A DNA stretch of 24,020 bases, taken from assembly GCA_000320545.1 (NCBI GenBank), contig ADNK01002552.1, forward strand, positions 1-24,020, given 5' to 3'. Shown here in pieces: positions 1 through 10,993 of this stretch. The DNA is from Bigelowiella natans CCMP2755 (Eukaryota > Cercozoa > Chlorarachniophyceae). The position numbers and the translations under genes are program-made. The notes below the pieces were generated by a model. That model was not told the DNA's origin and did not search any database. It worked only from the letters and a program-made list of their open reading frames with translations. Each line of letters opens with the position of its first letter. Positions within the stretch are counted from its first letter, which is position 1.

Positions 1-35
<35 letters not shown>
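1..35. repeat. (AT)n microsatellite
   Basis: A run of about 16 AT units at the left edge, probably in an intron of the glucosidase-like gene. The rest of 36-261 holds (CAA)n near 85-105, (CAT)n at 152-180 and C-rich sequence at 211-240 leading to the acceptor before 262. Confidence 0.95.
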
Positions 36-36
<1 letters not shown>

Positions 37-261
37 CGAACAATCGAGAGAGGAATAGACGTTGCGCACACGAAGTATTCTGCACAACAACAACAACAAC
101 AACAAAGCGATTATCTCCAGATACAGACACCAATGCTGTGGCCATTCATTAATCATCATCATCATCATCATCATCCTCATCACCACGCTATAGTTAAGAA
201 CGTCATCAACCCCCCCCTTCCCTCCCCCCCCTCTCCTCTTCCTCCCCGCCCATTATTGCAG

Positions 262-686
262 ATATCCCTCCAACGCAGCTCTGGTTGCATTGTACGAGAA
301 GTGCTTCGAGAAAACGGTGAGGACATATACCTTCTAGAGCCGCAGCTATGATACAGCTCACTAGGGGAGGGAGAGCCTCATTATATAACGCTAGCAGTCT
401 CGCTTTCAAGCGAATTGTTATCATCGTCCTCTTCATGTTCATTGCTGCGGCTGACGTTGTTGTTCTTGTTGTTGTTGGTGGTGGTGGTGATGATGACGGT
501 GGGGCAGGTGCGGCAGTACACGTACGAAGTTTGCCTCTTCAAAGACTCCTACCAGAAGGAGGGCTCGTCGAGTAAGGCCGATGATGATGATGATGATGGT
601 GATGGTGGTGATGGTGATGATGATGATGATGATAATGATGATGATGATGGTGATGATGATGATGATGATAATGATGATGATGATGG

Positions 687-718
<32 letters not shown>

Positions 719-860
719 ATGATGATGATGATGATGATGACTGCGAGAATGATTATGACGATGATAAGACGCACGAGTACACGAACGAAACTCCGATGTG
801 AAGATGCGCCTTCATAAACTTCATTTTTACGCCGTTTAATATTAATAATTTTTAATTTTT

Positions 861-895
<35 letters not shown>

Positions 896-1100
896 TTAGT
901 ATATTCTTACACATATATGACAACCTTGGCCTGTAGTGCCAATGGCTAACTAACTACACCATATAATGATGATAACAGGGACAAGGCTTGGAAACTTTGA
1001 TGCATACGACGAGGCCACGAAGAAGATGAGGTTGGAGAATGCTCGCTCATCAATGAGAGATATTGATTGTATATAATATATATATATATATATATATGTA

Positions 1101-1144
<44 letters not shown>

Positions 1145-1156
1145 GGGTATTGATTG

Positions 1157-1188
<32 letters not shown>

Positions 1189-1384
1189 CCATTTATATTA
1201 TTCGTCAGCTTCAAGAACGGCCAAACATGCTGGAATGGGCCTGCAAGGTACTCGATACTTCATTCACCACCATCGTCATCGTCATCATCATCATCATCAT
1301 CACGATTGACTTCTGATGGAGAGAGGAAAGCACATGAAGGGGTCCAAATAGAGCAGAGCAGGGATAATGACAGCGATGGAGAAA

Positions 1385-1428
<44 letters not shown>

Positions 1429-2091
1429 GAGAGAGAGAATGAGCACCCTTACTCTGCAATGTTTTTCATTTCTTCGCGCGCCTGAGCTTCATACGCACGA
1501 ACTCCTTTGCACGCATACTCACCCCTTCACTTGTCGCTTTCGCTATAATTGCCTCTCATCGAATCGCATCGCGTGTGAAGGTCCCTCACCGTATCGCTGG
1601 AATGTGGGGCGGAGACAGTCTTAGGCAGCGTGGTAATGCGAATAAAACGAGCACAGACAAAACAAGCACTGCGCAGCGATTTTTCACTCCAATCTAGCGT
1701 GGTGGTTTGCGGTGAATATTGATGCCTTACCTTCGTAATAATACTGAGAGGGAACACTGCTCGCCGCTTTGCTCTCAGGACGAGCCGTCTAAGTGCGTGT
1801 ACGCGACCACGCTCAAAACCCCCGTAGTTTGCGATCCCGACGAGGTACGTGCCAGCGACTGACCGCACCATGAAGAAGCAAACCATGCTGATTGAGCAGC
1901 CTGCATTCCTTTTTCGCTCGCTCCTTCTCGCCGCCCCCGCTCTTCGAGCATGGGAGAGACAATGATGCTCTGTCGTGGCCGGGCAAGTGCGCGTGCGCGT
2001 GTGCGGTGCTGTGATGCCTACCTTTTTGGAACATTGTTGCTTGTAGGCGAAGAAGCTTGAGGACATCGTGCAGGCAATACAGCGCGGTTAG
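262..2091 (+). CDS. PRKCSH: Glucosidase II beta-subunit-like protein, 3' part (MRH domain), partial at left
   Basis: Beta subunit of ER glucosidase II, which uses its mannose-6-phosphate-receptor-homology (MRH) lectin domain to bring the enzyme to N-glycans being trimmed. Exons seen: 262-316 (LVALYEKCFEKT), 508-571 (YTYEVCLFKDSYQK), 979-1030 (LGNFDAYDEATKKM), 1209-1247 (FKNGQTCWNGPAR), 1779-1844 (DEPSKCVYATTLKTPVVC) and 2047-2091 (AKKLEDIVQAIQRG, stop). Phases match across the first four, and the reading frame follows the family order: L-Y-x-x-C, Y-T-Y-x-V-C-x-F-K, NGxxCWNGPxR, EPSKCxY and TPxxC. One exon with the MRH strand after GPxR is expected between 1248 and 1778. The best candidate is 1667-1701 (SVVVCG), but its 3' phase does not fit exon 1779; an alternative begins near 1443 (TLTLQC). 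The N-terminal and acidic domains lie off the left edge. No C-terminal HDEL is seen. The other MRH family, OS-9/Yos9, fits less well. Confidence 0.85.
580..741. repeat. (GAT)n trinucleotide tract
   Basis: Imperfect GAT array with GGT and AAT interruptions, beginning eight bases after the splice donor at 572 of the glucosidase-like gene. The poly-Asp, poly-Met and poly-Ile open frames over it are products of the repeat. Confidence 0.95.
1061..1188. repeat. Duplicated unit of (AT)n flanking a (GA)n tract
   Basis: The unit TATTGATTGTATATAATATA occurs at 1061 and again at 1148, each running into (AT)n. Between them is (GA)n at about 1103-1143. It lies in the intron between exons 979-1030 and 1209-1247. 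Confidence 0.9.
1387..1434. repeat. (GA)n microsatellite
   Basis: Purine tract in the large intron between 1248 and 1778 of the glucosidase-like gene; a (CAT)n stretch lies at 1262-1302 in the same intron. Confidence 0.9.
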
Positions 2092-2094
2092 CAT

Positions 2095-2215
2095 GCGGGC
2101 CGAGTTTCAGTCACACCGGGTGCTGGTGCTGCTGCTGCTGAGAGCGGAGGATTTGCCCAATAGCTTGTTTGTCTAGTTACACCAAGCGGAGAACAACAAA
2201 TGTATTTATGCATGC

Positions 2216-2257
<42 letters not shown>

Positions 2258-3050
2258 CATATCTGTGCATGCACGCACGCTTTCGGAGGTTCCAATGCTT
2301 GTCATTGAGGCCATTGGGATGTGCCGTGTCTAGCGTATACGGCTATCTAGCTATTTGCACTGCTAGAGATCTAGAGATGTTAATGCCTGCCATGTCTTGC
2401 TAGCTTGCACTCCAGTCTAACTTGTAGCATCTAATTGCGACAACCAGATGCAACAGCGCATCGATCAACACTAGCTAGAGTATTCCAGCATCGCTGCTCA
2501 ATCCTTCCGCGCCAATGACAGACACACGCACATGCATGTTACAATGTCCAGAATGTGACACATGCACAAGTGCAAATGCTGTACGTGCAAGATGTACGTG
2601 TCGATGTGTCCACAGTGCCAATGACCATGCTAGCATGGTAGCTAGCTCTCATGCTAGCTTGTATACGCAACGGATGACTATAGCTGGCAGCTAGCTATGC
2701 GGCTGTTCGATCTCATCTAGTCATGAGAGAGCTGATCGATTAGGCTAGCTAGCTAGCAGCATCCATTGTGCGCACAGCGAGCTAGAACTACTAGAGCAAG
2801 CTAGCAAGGAGCTGCGTGCGGCTAACCAGTAACGAGGGATGCAGCCATTCGCAGCAGAAAGCTGCCGCCTGCTACGTACAACAACAAAGCTAAGACGGCA
2901 CAGGCTAGCAGGCTAGCAGGTCCCATGATTAGGTAAAGCATAAGCGAAGCCTTGACTTCTATGCAATGCGCGTCTTTTAGCTTTTACTCAAAAATTAAAA
3001 TACCATGCACGCGTGCATTAGCGGTAGGCATGCATCCATTCTAGCATTTA
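2095..3050. other. Spacer rich in TGCATGC / GCTAGC palindromic words
   Basis: This is the spacer directly downstream of the glucosidase-like stop codon and before the PLAC8 3' end. I find no coding exon. It is dense in short self-complementary words such as CATGCTAGCATGG, GCTAGCTAGCTAGC, TGCATGCA and CACGCGTGCA, and apart from one (AT)n tract at 2219-2255 it has little of the simple-repeat load seen in the introns. Similar texture recurs at 5560-6400 and 18830-19420. Confidence 0.6.
2219..2255. repeat. (AT)n microsatellite
   Basis: The only long AT tract within the 2095-3050 spacer. Confidence 0.95.
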
Positions 3051-3195
3051 CGCACATATAGCATAGTTCTCCAAAATCAAACGACCTATAATAACAACAA
3101 GGTGATACAACACAATGACGGCATTTCGAAGCATATCTCCTTCTTCCAATAAACGAAAGCTCTTTATTTGCAACCCGCTCATTCTATTAACAGCT
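3051..3195. other. 3' flank of the PLAC8-family gene
   Basis: Noncoding stretch just past the PLAC8 stop. An open frame on the minus strand runs through 3248-3048, but it is a different frame of the last PLAC8 exon and its 3' flank, so I do not call it a gene. Confidence 0.5.
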
Positions 3196-4556
3196 TTATG
3201 CCCGCCTTTGTGTCGGGTCTTCGCAATAGGCAAAGCAGCACTTTCCACACTGAAAAAAAAATATACTCAGCGCCAGAGAATCAGTCGCCAGGCAAAATCT
3301 CACCCAGTGAATATCTGGAGTATATATATATATATATATATATATAAACAATATACACAAACTAGAAAGCGTATGTTATCCATAAAAGCTAGGACGATGA
3401 GCTACGGTTTGTGTGTGCTTGCGGCAGAGGAAGGGCTCCTTACTCCGCCACGTAGTAACAACCCCACTAATCCTCAAAACTCCTCATCACATTCATCACC
3501 GCCTACCATGTATGCATAGGCAGAACATATTACATCGCACGTGTCATCGTAGCGAAACTCGGTCCTATCCATCTGGGAGAGCACGCATAAGCTGCAGAAC
3601 GTTCTGTATGTGGCGGAAACAGTGATAAGAGAAACCGGTGGGGGGGGGGGGAGGGGGGGAGGGGGAAAGAGGAAATAGCGTCCACATCAGTACTTGTAGG
3701 CGAAATATGCTTCATGATACCGCTATAACCGAGCACGATTTTCGTTTTTTTAATAATTTGAGGATGGGTGTCTGAGAGGGGCTACTACTCTCCTTACGCT
3801 ACATACGTCGCAACCGGCTGGAAGCTATTCCAGTCGGAAGCGGTGGCCTTTTCTACTTTTTCTATTCTAATGTTCGTTCTTCTTATTATCTGCGTCGTCG
3901 ATATATTACACAGCACAGCAATCTGGAAGGCCCTCGCAGCCGCACGGGGGCTCTGCTGGTTGGTGGCCATCTTCCATACAACAAGGCCTTGTACTGCATA
4001 ACACGCAATAGAGGCCGGTCAAATTTGGCATTGGCTGATAATAATACTACAGAGCGGCTGGTTGATGTCTCCACCGAGTCTCGCTGCTATTTGCATTTTC
4101 GTTGTCAAACTAGACAGCAGCACTTACGGGGTCTTGATGTTGTACTTGTCGCGAAATCGTTTCCTTTGATGATAATCAAATTCCAAACATCATTCTCAGC
4201 GGAAAAGGAGACAGACCACGCGCTCGCTTGTCAATATAATACCTCGTTCCCCAAAGCAGGCAGCAGTTGGAGATTCCCATGATGTAAGACGCCATTGAGC
4301 AGAGGAATGCTATCACCGGGAGAAACGAGAACTGTTCATGTAGGTAAGCATAATGCACGGCTTCAGTCGGTCGTTACAGACACCAAGAAACAGAGGAACT
4401 TACAAGCCTAGAAAGTAGATCTAGCCAAGCTGGTAGAGCGTAGAAGCAGCAGTTGGGCCAAAACTTTGATTCGATGCCGCAGAAGCTGCATTAGCAGGAG
4501 AGGAGGAGAGAGAGAGAAAGGATGTTTTCAATTAGCTCTTTGTAACACGAGAGTGC

Positions 4557-4598
<42 letters not shown>

Positions 4599-5060
4599 TG
4601 GTGGTATAGCATGTATATCAATCCGTACTTCGGTTCCCTAATTCCAGTGCTAGCCCTGATTCTGGCAATGGTGAAACATGGGCAAATCCAGCTCATCAAG
4701 CAGCTCGGAGCGCACTGAGAGAAGCAGTCACAAAACCCCGTCCCCCATCGCTTCTTTCCTTCGGCCATGTCGTCGTCAACCAGCGGCACTCCAGATGGGC
4801 CTCCCGCGACAGCCTAATCGCAGCAGAGATTCACCGACGTAACATCGCTGCCGAAGAGGTGCTGGTAAGAAGGGAGGGGGAAAGCCAACCTGTGCAAAAG
4901 GAGGGTCATTCTGAACATCTACCGCAATCGCTTCAACTGCCACTGGCTGAGCCTGAACGACAGGATGCATAGGCATAGGGTCATTAGTTGAAGGGTCTTC
5001 TTCATCGTGAAGCGGCTGGTGCGCTCCCGCCCCCTGCGGAACTTGGGGATACAGGGACAT
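3196..5060 (-). CDS. PLAC8-family cysteine-rich membrane protein, six exons
   Basis: PLAC8 proteins are small cysteine-rich membrane-associated proteins linked in plants and fungi to metal or calcium handling and organ size; a specific role here cannot be inferred. Exons on the minus strand: 5060-4890, 4813-4629, 4485-4404, 4331-4243, 3591-3507 and 3249-3196. Every junction keeps phase and the sum is 666 nt, about 221 residues, slightly longer than usual. The N-terminus is proline- and acid-rich (MSLYPQVPQGAGAHQP) and probably cytosolic. Exon 2 carries the signature WGTGFCDCFSQCAPSC followed by ICPCFTIARI. Exons 3 and 4 are hydrophobic with paired cysteines (PNCCFYALPAW, ISNCCLLWGT). Exons 5 and 6 give the C-terminal cysteine cluster (DDTCDVICSAY, then CGKCCFAYCEDP). 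The first exon may instead end at 4923 at a GTAGAT donor. Introns 2 and 5 contain (AT)n tracts. The start is the first in-frame ATG and the stop is TAA at 3196. Confidence 0.8.
3320..3346. repeat. (AT)n microsatellite
   Basis: In the last intron (3506-3250) of the PLAC8-family gene. Confidence 0.95.
3592..4242 (-). other. Long intron 4 of the PLAC8-family gene
   Basis: This 651-nt intron joins exons 4331-4243 and 3591-3507 in matching phase. It contains a G-rich run at 3639-3665. A hydrophobic plus-strand open frame lies at 3768-4001; I found no partner exons for it and treat it as noncoding. A small extra PLAC8 exon here cannot be excluded. Confidence 0.5.
4559..4592. repeat. (AT)n microsatellite
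   Basis: In intron 2 (4628-4486) of the PLAC8-family gene. Confidence 0.95.
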
Positions 5061-5559
5061 AGGTGTAGGGAGAGGAAGGAGCTGTTAAAAGATATTTTTT
5101 TAAGATATTCCCATAAGAAGAAAATCAGAAAGAATACCGCTTCTCCTCTACAAATATTTTCTGCGACAACAAAAAATGAATGTCGCATTAATATATACAA
5201 GATATTTTGAAGGCAAACTCGCGAAAAGCCGGGTTGGTGTTCGGCATAGCGATTATCAGGGTTCCGGTTTCTTTGAGGAAAGGAAGAAAATTATTGTCGC
5301 ATATATGAAATTGTCCTGTGTTCTACAATGAAAAAGAAAAAGGACTCTAACTCTGCGCAGTCATTAGCTGCGACTTGAATTTAGCAACTCGCACGTGGTA
5401 TAAAAGCTTGATAATGCTGGCTACTCTCTTCCTTTGATTCATCGTCGTCCGGATTCACCGACGGCGGCAACTGAGAAGCTTTGGTCATCATCGTCATCAT
5501 CATCATCAGCAGCAATCAACTCGATTGACAGCACACTTTGTCATGATTTGCATGGGTGT
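5061..5559. promoter_or_regulatory. Upstream region of the PLAC8-family gene
   Basis: About 500 bp upstream of the PLAC8 start codon, AT-rich near 5090-5210. It contains a short (ATC)n run near 5485-5512. No recognisable core promoter motif or exon was found; the promoter role is inferred from position only. Confidence 0.35.
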
Positions 5560-6400
5560 GGCGATTTTTGAGCCTGTTGTTTCCGTCTACCATCTGCACA
5601 TGGTTTGTGTTGCAATTGCAAAACTGTGTGATTGGACAATTCCACAATTTCAACATCGAAACATCACGCATCTAGCTCACATGCAATCTGCCTCCATCAA
5701 GCTAGCGAGGTGCTCATGACCAGACGACGACACGAATGCGCCACTGGGCAGCGATCATGTGGTTTGGATTCTCACATTTTGTCAGCACTGCACGCAATGA
5801 GCAAGGCACAGCCTGTTCCAGTGTTGTCAGCAGCCAACCGTGGTGCAAATTTCAACATCTCAACGTGCAGTGCCAGAGTGCTGCACCGCAGCTCGCGTTG
5901 CATTGCCATGAAGACAGCATGCCGCCAGCATGCCTGCGGTAGAGGTCATGATGGTGCATTGGCCAGATGGCATTGCAAAAATGAAGCAGTGGTGACCGCT
6001 AGACCGCTAGACCGGCCATGCTAGCATGCATGCAAGGTCGACAATCAAAGTGACCTGCACTCCTAGACTCAGCTGCTGCAAAAGCTTTGCAGTTTCAGTG
6101 TTCAATGCACCCGTCTAGCCGTGCAGACATGCTAGCGTGCATGCACAACACACTGCGTGCGTCCGATCGAAACTTCTGTCCTTGTTTAGCTTGCAACATG
6201 TGCCAGCGATTGTGTGGTGATCCACAGCTAACAGTTAGGAGCGCAGCGTGCTACATCGTGACAGACAGTGACATTTTTGAGATCGATCGCTGCAAAATGT
6301 TCATCTTAGCGCACGTCATCGCAGCGTTGCAAAGTGAAGCGCATCATGTACTGCGGCCCATGCTAGCATGCTAGCATGCACATCGTGTCTTCAGAGAGAA
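5560..6400. other. Spacer rich in TGCATGC / CATGCTAGCATG words
   Basis: It lies just past the 3' end of the transporter gene, between two minus-strand genes. It has the texture of 2095-3050: CCATGCTAGCATGCATGC near 6017, ACATGCTAGCGTGCATGC near 6128 and CCATGCTAGCATGCTAGC near 6358. It holds no microsatellite. Three plus-strand open frames overlap here (5632-6024 is the longest), but none has family similarity, splice context or a distinctive composition, so I read it as noncoding. Confidence 0.55.
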
Positions 6401-6532
6401 TTTCATCAAGATTAGATTTTTCCTAATCAAACCGAATATTTACTGGAACGATGGTAACAGATGTGCTGTCATAATTGTCAAAAGCTTTAGTACGCTATCC
6501 TTGCCAGAATTTCGGCAAAACTAACAAGAGGT

Positions 6533-7591
6533 TCAACCCCCTTTTGACATGCTCACAATCGCCGAGTAAGTACCCATGAAACCCGTGATAAGCGCGTAAC
6601 ACACCATGAACCGCGACCAAAGCCTGATGTGAGGTGGAAGCTTTCAGGAGAAAACGAGTTAAAATCTCCAGAATCTGATGATCTCATTGATGATTACACA
6701 AAACGCGATTACAAGAAGCATGTCGAATCATCACGCGTTCGCACAACACGTGCCACATCATCCAGTACCGCTGAAGACAAGAAGCCGTCTCTATCACATA
6801 TATGAACCTAAACAAATGTAAGAATGCAAAACCGTAACGCTCTCTTTCTTCTTCGCGACAACGAGCATGTTGTAATTCAGCGCCATCTATATCGCCCCCT
6901 AATCCCCCCCCCCCCCCCCCCGTTTACGTACATGGCATGCATGGGCACATCAGAAAGCTCGATGATGCAATCAAAGTACACTCATCAAAAGATTGGTGAT
7001 TAGAACTTAGTGCTACGACATCAGATTGGGGAAAAGGTAAACAATGAAGGAGTTCATAAGAGCGCCTATCAAACCGATGAAAGCACCTAGAGACGCACAC
7101 AAGCGCGCAATCAGAGGCAAGATGCTAACACATACCGCTGCACACTTAATTAGTTCAACAACAATAATAGATAGAAAAATAAAAAAAAACTCACGCAATC
7201 GATACAGCATTTCAAGGCAGCATCACATCTCCCAGGGAATGGGTAAAGCAGCTATCCCTGGCCACACAACCGACGAATCTACACCGAGCGCTAATTATCG
7301 TTTCTCAAGTCATCCAGGCTGGGTACTACCGAAGCTTGGCATCACATATGCGAACACGAAGGCCAATATCTGCGCAGAAGATGACAATGACGAGGAGGAG
7401 GAGGAGGAGGAGGGCAAATAATCGCGGACTTCTCAGCTTCAAGCGGCATCTTATCACGCACCATTGACAGGTTAACTACTACAATGTGCTGGCTGTTTAC
7501 AATAAGACTATCAACGACGCATGCAGCGCTAAAGCTGAAACTGCATTGCGATAGATGTATGGAAATACTCGCCGATTACACACACATACAC

Positions 7592-7632
<41 letters not shown>

Positions 7633-8384
7633 GTCTATATAACCATATAATACCGTATATGATATAATATGTGTGGTGTGTATGCTGCGAGTGTGTTGTG
7701 CGTGTTGAGTTTAAAAGCACACGAATTCTCCACTGCTACCGGGAAAACAACTCTGCACGCAACCAGCAGAAGCTGTTTGGAAGCTGAAAGGCGATGCTCC
7801 TGTATTGTACCCCGACCCTAAGAGTAAGAACGCTCTCACTTATCCATTTTCCATGAGATCATATACAAAGTTCTCTTTCTATATCTCTATCCCCCCCCCC
7901 GCCCCATCTTCCTCTCCCTCTCTATGTTTCCTACCTCTCCTTGCGTGTACGATCTCCGAACAGCCTCGTTGTTGTTTCTGCTCGGAAGGAGGGTGGGAGG
8001 GGGGTCGTCAGCTACATGGCATAGCTCATTTCTGACAGCATCCTCTCCTTCGCATCCTGCTCCTAACACTGCCAGAGTCGCCGGCACGGGCAAGCAAATC
8101 ATCATCAACTTACCAAAACGGATTTGAACTTAACATACAGTTTGAAGAGTTTACAATACAGCGGTTGCAGATTCGTCACATGCAGTCTTTCTGTGCATGC
8201 TGCGCAAGTGGTAGTGTCACTTACAGGCAGCTTGGTTCTCCCGTGAGCGTTGGTGGGTGAAGGTGCGGAGGTCCTTCGTTGGTGATGCTTCTGACGTGGA
8301 ATGTTGGTAGGCCGTTAGATAGGCAGCCTCGTGATGATGATGGTGGCTGTGATGATGAGGATGACAATGATGATGATGATGATG

Positions 8385-8418
<34 letters not shown>

Positions 8419-8423
8419 GGATG

Positions 8424-8455
<32 letters not shown>

Positions 8456-9438
8456 GATGAGGATGATGATGATGATGATGAGGATGGGGATGATGAGGAT
8501 GATGATGATGATGAGGATGAGGATGATGATGATGATGGTGATGATGATGATGAGGATGATGATGATGATGATGAGGATGAGGATGATGATGATGACAATG
8601 ATGATGATAATGGCGATGAGGATGATGATAATGATGTTGGTTGATACTTTGGGACGAATGAAACAGCAGCGATTCATAGGAAGAATACGTCTGGTAGTTT
8701 ACCTACCACGTATGTTACGCTTGCGTGCAGGAAAAGTGGATGGCGATGTGGCGCATCGCCTCATCCCCCCCCCCCCTCAACCCCCCCTCTCCCCCCCTTA
8801 TTTCTGTGGGCAGACGTGAGATCAACACGTGCAGTGATATAAGTCGCGCGTGGAAATCAATATAATGAACCCATTATGATATTTCGCAGTACAAGTGCAA
8901 TGTGAAGACATAAAGGGAGGACCGCCTTCTACTACTTACTATGCCCTTCTTCTCTATAAAGCGCTTCCTACCAGAATGGCGGTCACTACGAGAGTCAGCG
9001 AGTAGCATAAAACCGCAATCTGCCCATCAACATTATTGCCAACATTAATGCAGAATTACAGTACCGAACGACCGTACGACCGTCTCTACCTCTTCCCCCC
9101 CCCCCCCCCCCCCCCCGCCGCCTCCCCCTTTGTACACGATTGCAAGACGAGTGGAACTTACCTTGTTGATTAGCTTAGCGTGATTCATACTGAGAGTCAG
9201 CTCGGCCTCGACGCCATCCTGGGGAGAGAATGGCGTGGTTTGTGTTGTTGAAAACGATGCAAGATGCATTTCAAGCCGGGCACATCGGCGCACGCAGCGC
9301 AGTATGGGCATGAGCGCTGAACATTATCGTCTCGTCAGTCCGTTCACTACAGCCTGCATGTACCTCATAAAGCGAGTATCCGAAGATAGCAACCGTTATG
9401 TATGCTAGGGTGAATAGACCTGGTTGGAAGGTTGCGTG

Positions 9439-9480
<42 letters not shown>

Positions 9481-10112
9481 CGCGCGCGCGCGTGTGCTTG
9501 TGCGAGTCTCCAAACACACATGTTTTGGCAACCCCCTCCCCTCCCCAACAGCCCCCTCAATAATATTAGAAATCGGAAGATTTGTGCCTATTTTAGAGTG
9601 CGCAGAGTAAATCTCAGCGCCGGCAGCAGCGGCAGCAGCATTGCGAACAAACCCATCGTCGTCAGGAGCACGATTCTCTTCCTCCTTGCATCTCCTATTG
9701 CCAGTGCTACAGGGGCCCATACCACCATGATCTAGGAAGAACAGCCATGCACAAACCACACGAGTAGCAAAGCACCAATCGAATTCGCAGCAATCAAGAT
9801 CAGCCTCTCCTCGAGGTGTTGTCACGTCCAACCCCCCTCCCTCCTCACAGAAAACCAAGCGCATGCTCCTGCATCTATCGTCGCGCATTCGCCGCTCTCT
9901 GACCCCCTCGCTCGAGAAAGCTGCGATGCCAAGAGCTATGGGGAGGGTGTCCGGTTTGTAAACGTCCGACTTTGAAGTGAAGATCCTCCCGATGTGCTCA
10001 ACCTAAGGGGAAAAGAAACACGCGCGCGCGCGCGCGTGGGGGCAACCAAAGCACCGCGGAGAGACCAGCAGATGAGAACTGCAAACGGCATGAAAGCTGA
10101 TATTATATATCA

Positions 10113-10149
<37 letters not shown>

Positions 10150-10702
10150 ATATATGTGATATATCCGGTGGAAAATCGCAGCCTTCGTTCAAAGCACTCT
10201 ACAATCACCCAATGAATGGGTGATGATGACCCCGTGGCACTCTCACCGAATCAATGAGTGATGATGACCCCGAAGGGGGGGGGGGGGGGGGCAAAGAGGC
10301 GACTCATATCATTGATCGCGCACGCAATACTACCATTCCCTCTGTGATGCTCACGCTAAGAAGAAGAAACACGAAGGCAATGCCAAACGCCAGGCCGAAC
10401 ATACCTAGAGAGGCAATCCAGCAGTGAGATTGTAGATTCGATTCAGAGAGATTAGCACAGGCACCCATTTTACTATCTGGCAATCTATTTTGTTGTCATT
10501 ATCTCCATCATCATCGTCGCCATCATCACCATCATTGCGAACATCGTGATTCTGCTCATTTCATCCTAGAGCGGGATACGAGCAGCAGCAAGCAAGGGAG
10601 CGTCGTACGTTTCGGGGGGTGCTAATTTGCCGCACCTACCATCATTCCTACAACTACTCTTACTACTACTACAACGACAACGCTGGAAATACTACTCAAT
10701 TT

Positions 10703-10744
<42 letters not shown>

Positions 10745-10955
10745 ACATATATTAATATTTATATATACATATATTCCATAGAACTATATGATACTCTCTC
10801 TGATATTCTCACTCGAATACGCAAAATAATCGAGCCTTGCTAAGAACTGCATTGGAACAAGGAACAGGGCTGCATGCGTAGGAGGAGAGAAAAACAAAAT
10901 CAGGAACCCTCAGCACAAGATGAGCACACCACACGAATATGGGCATTTCGCAAAA

Positions 10956-10993
<38 letters not shown>

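Noticed and set aside
415-817. Open frames rich in Asp, Met or Ile over the GAT array
   Set aside because: All are translations of a trinucleotide repeat inside an intron; only the part before 571 is coding, and in the glucosidase-like frame.
1527-2066. 179-codon minus-strand open frame
   Set aside because: It lies antisense to recognisable MRH exons (EPSKCVY, TPVVC) and has no family features.
5632-6374. Plus-strand frames in the palindrome-rich spacer
   Set aside because: No family similarity or splice context; the sequence texture matches two other noncoding spacers.
8221-8819. Long poly-Ser, poly-Asp, poly-Ile and poly-Met frames
   Set aside because: Every frame of the (GAT)n array is open, so length is not evidence of coding; the region is a transporter intron.
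9271-9888. 205-codon minus-strand open frame with Ala and Thr/His runs
   Set aside because: It spans exon ends and introns of the transporter; the His/Thr run comes from the (GT)n tract, and only short parts are exons.
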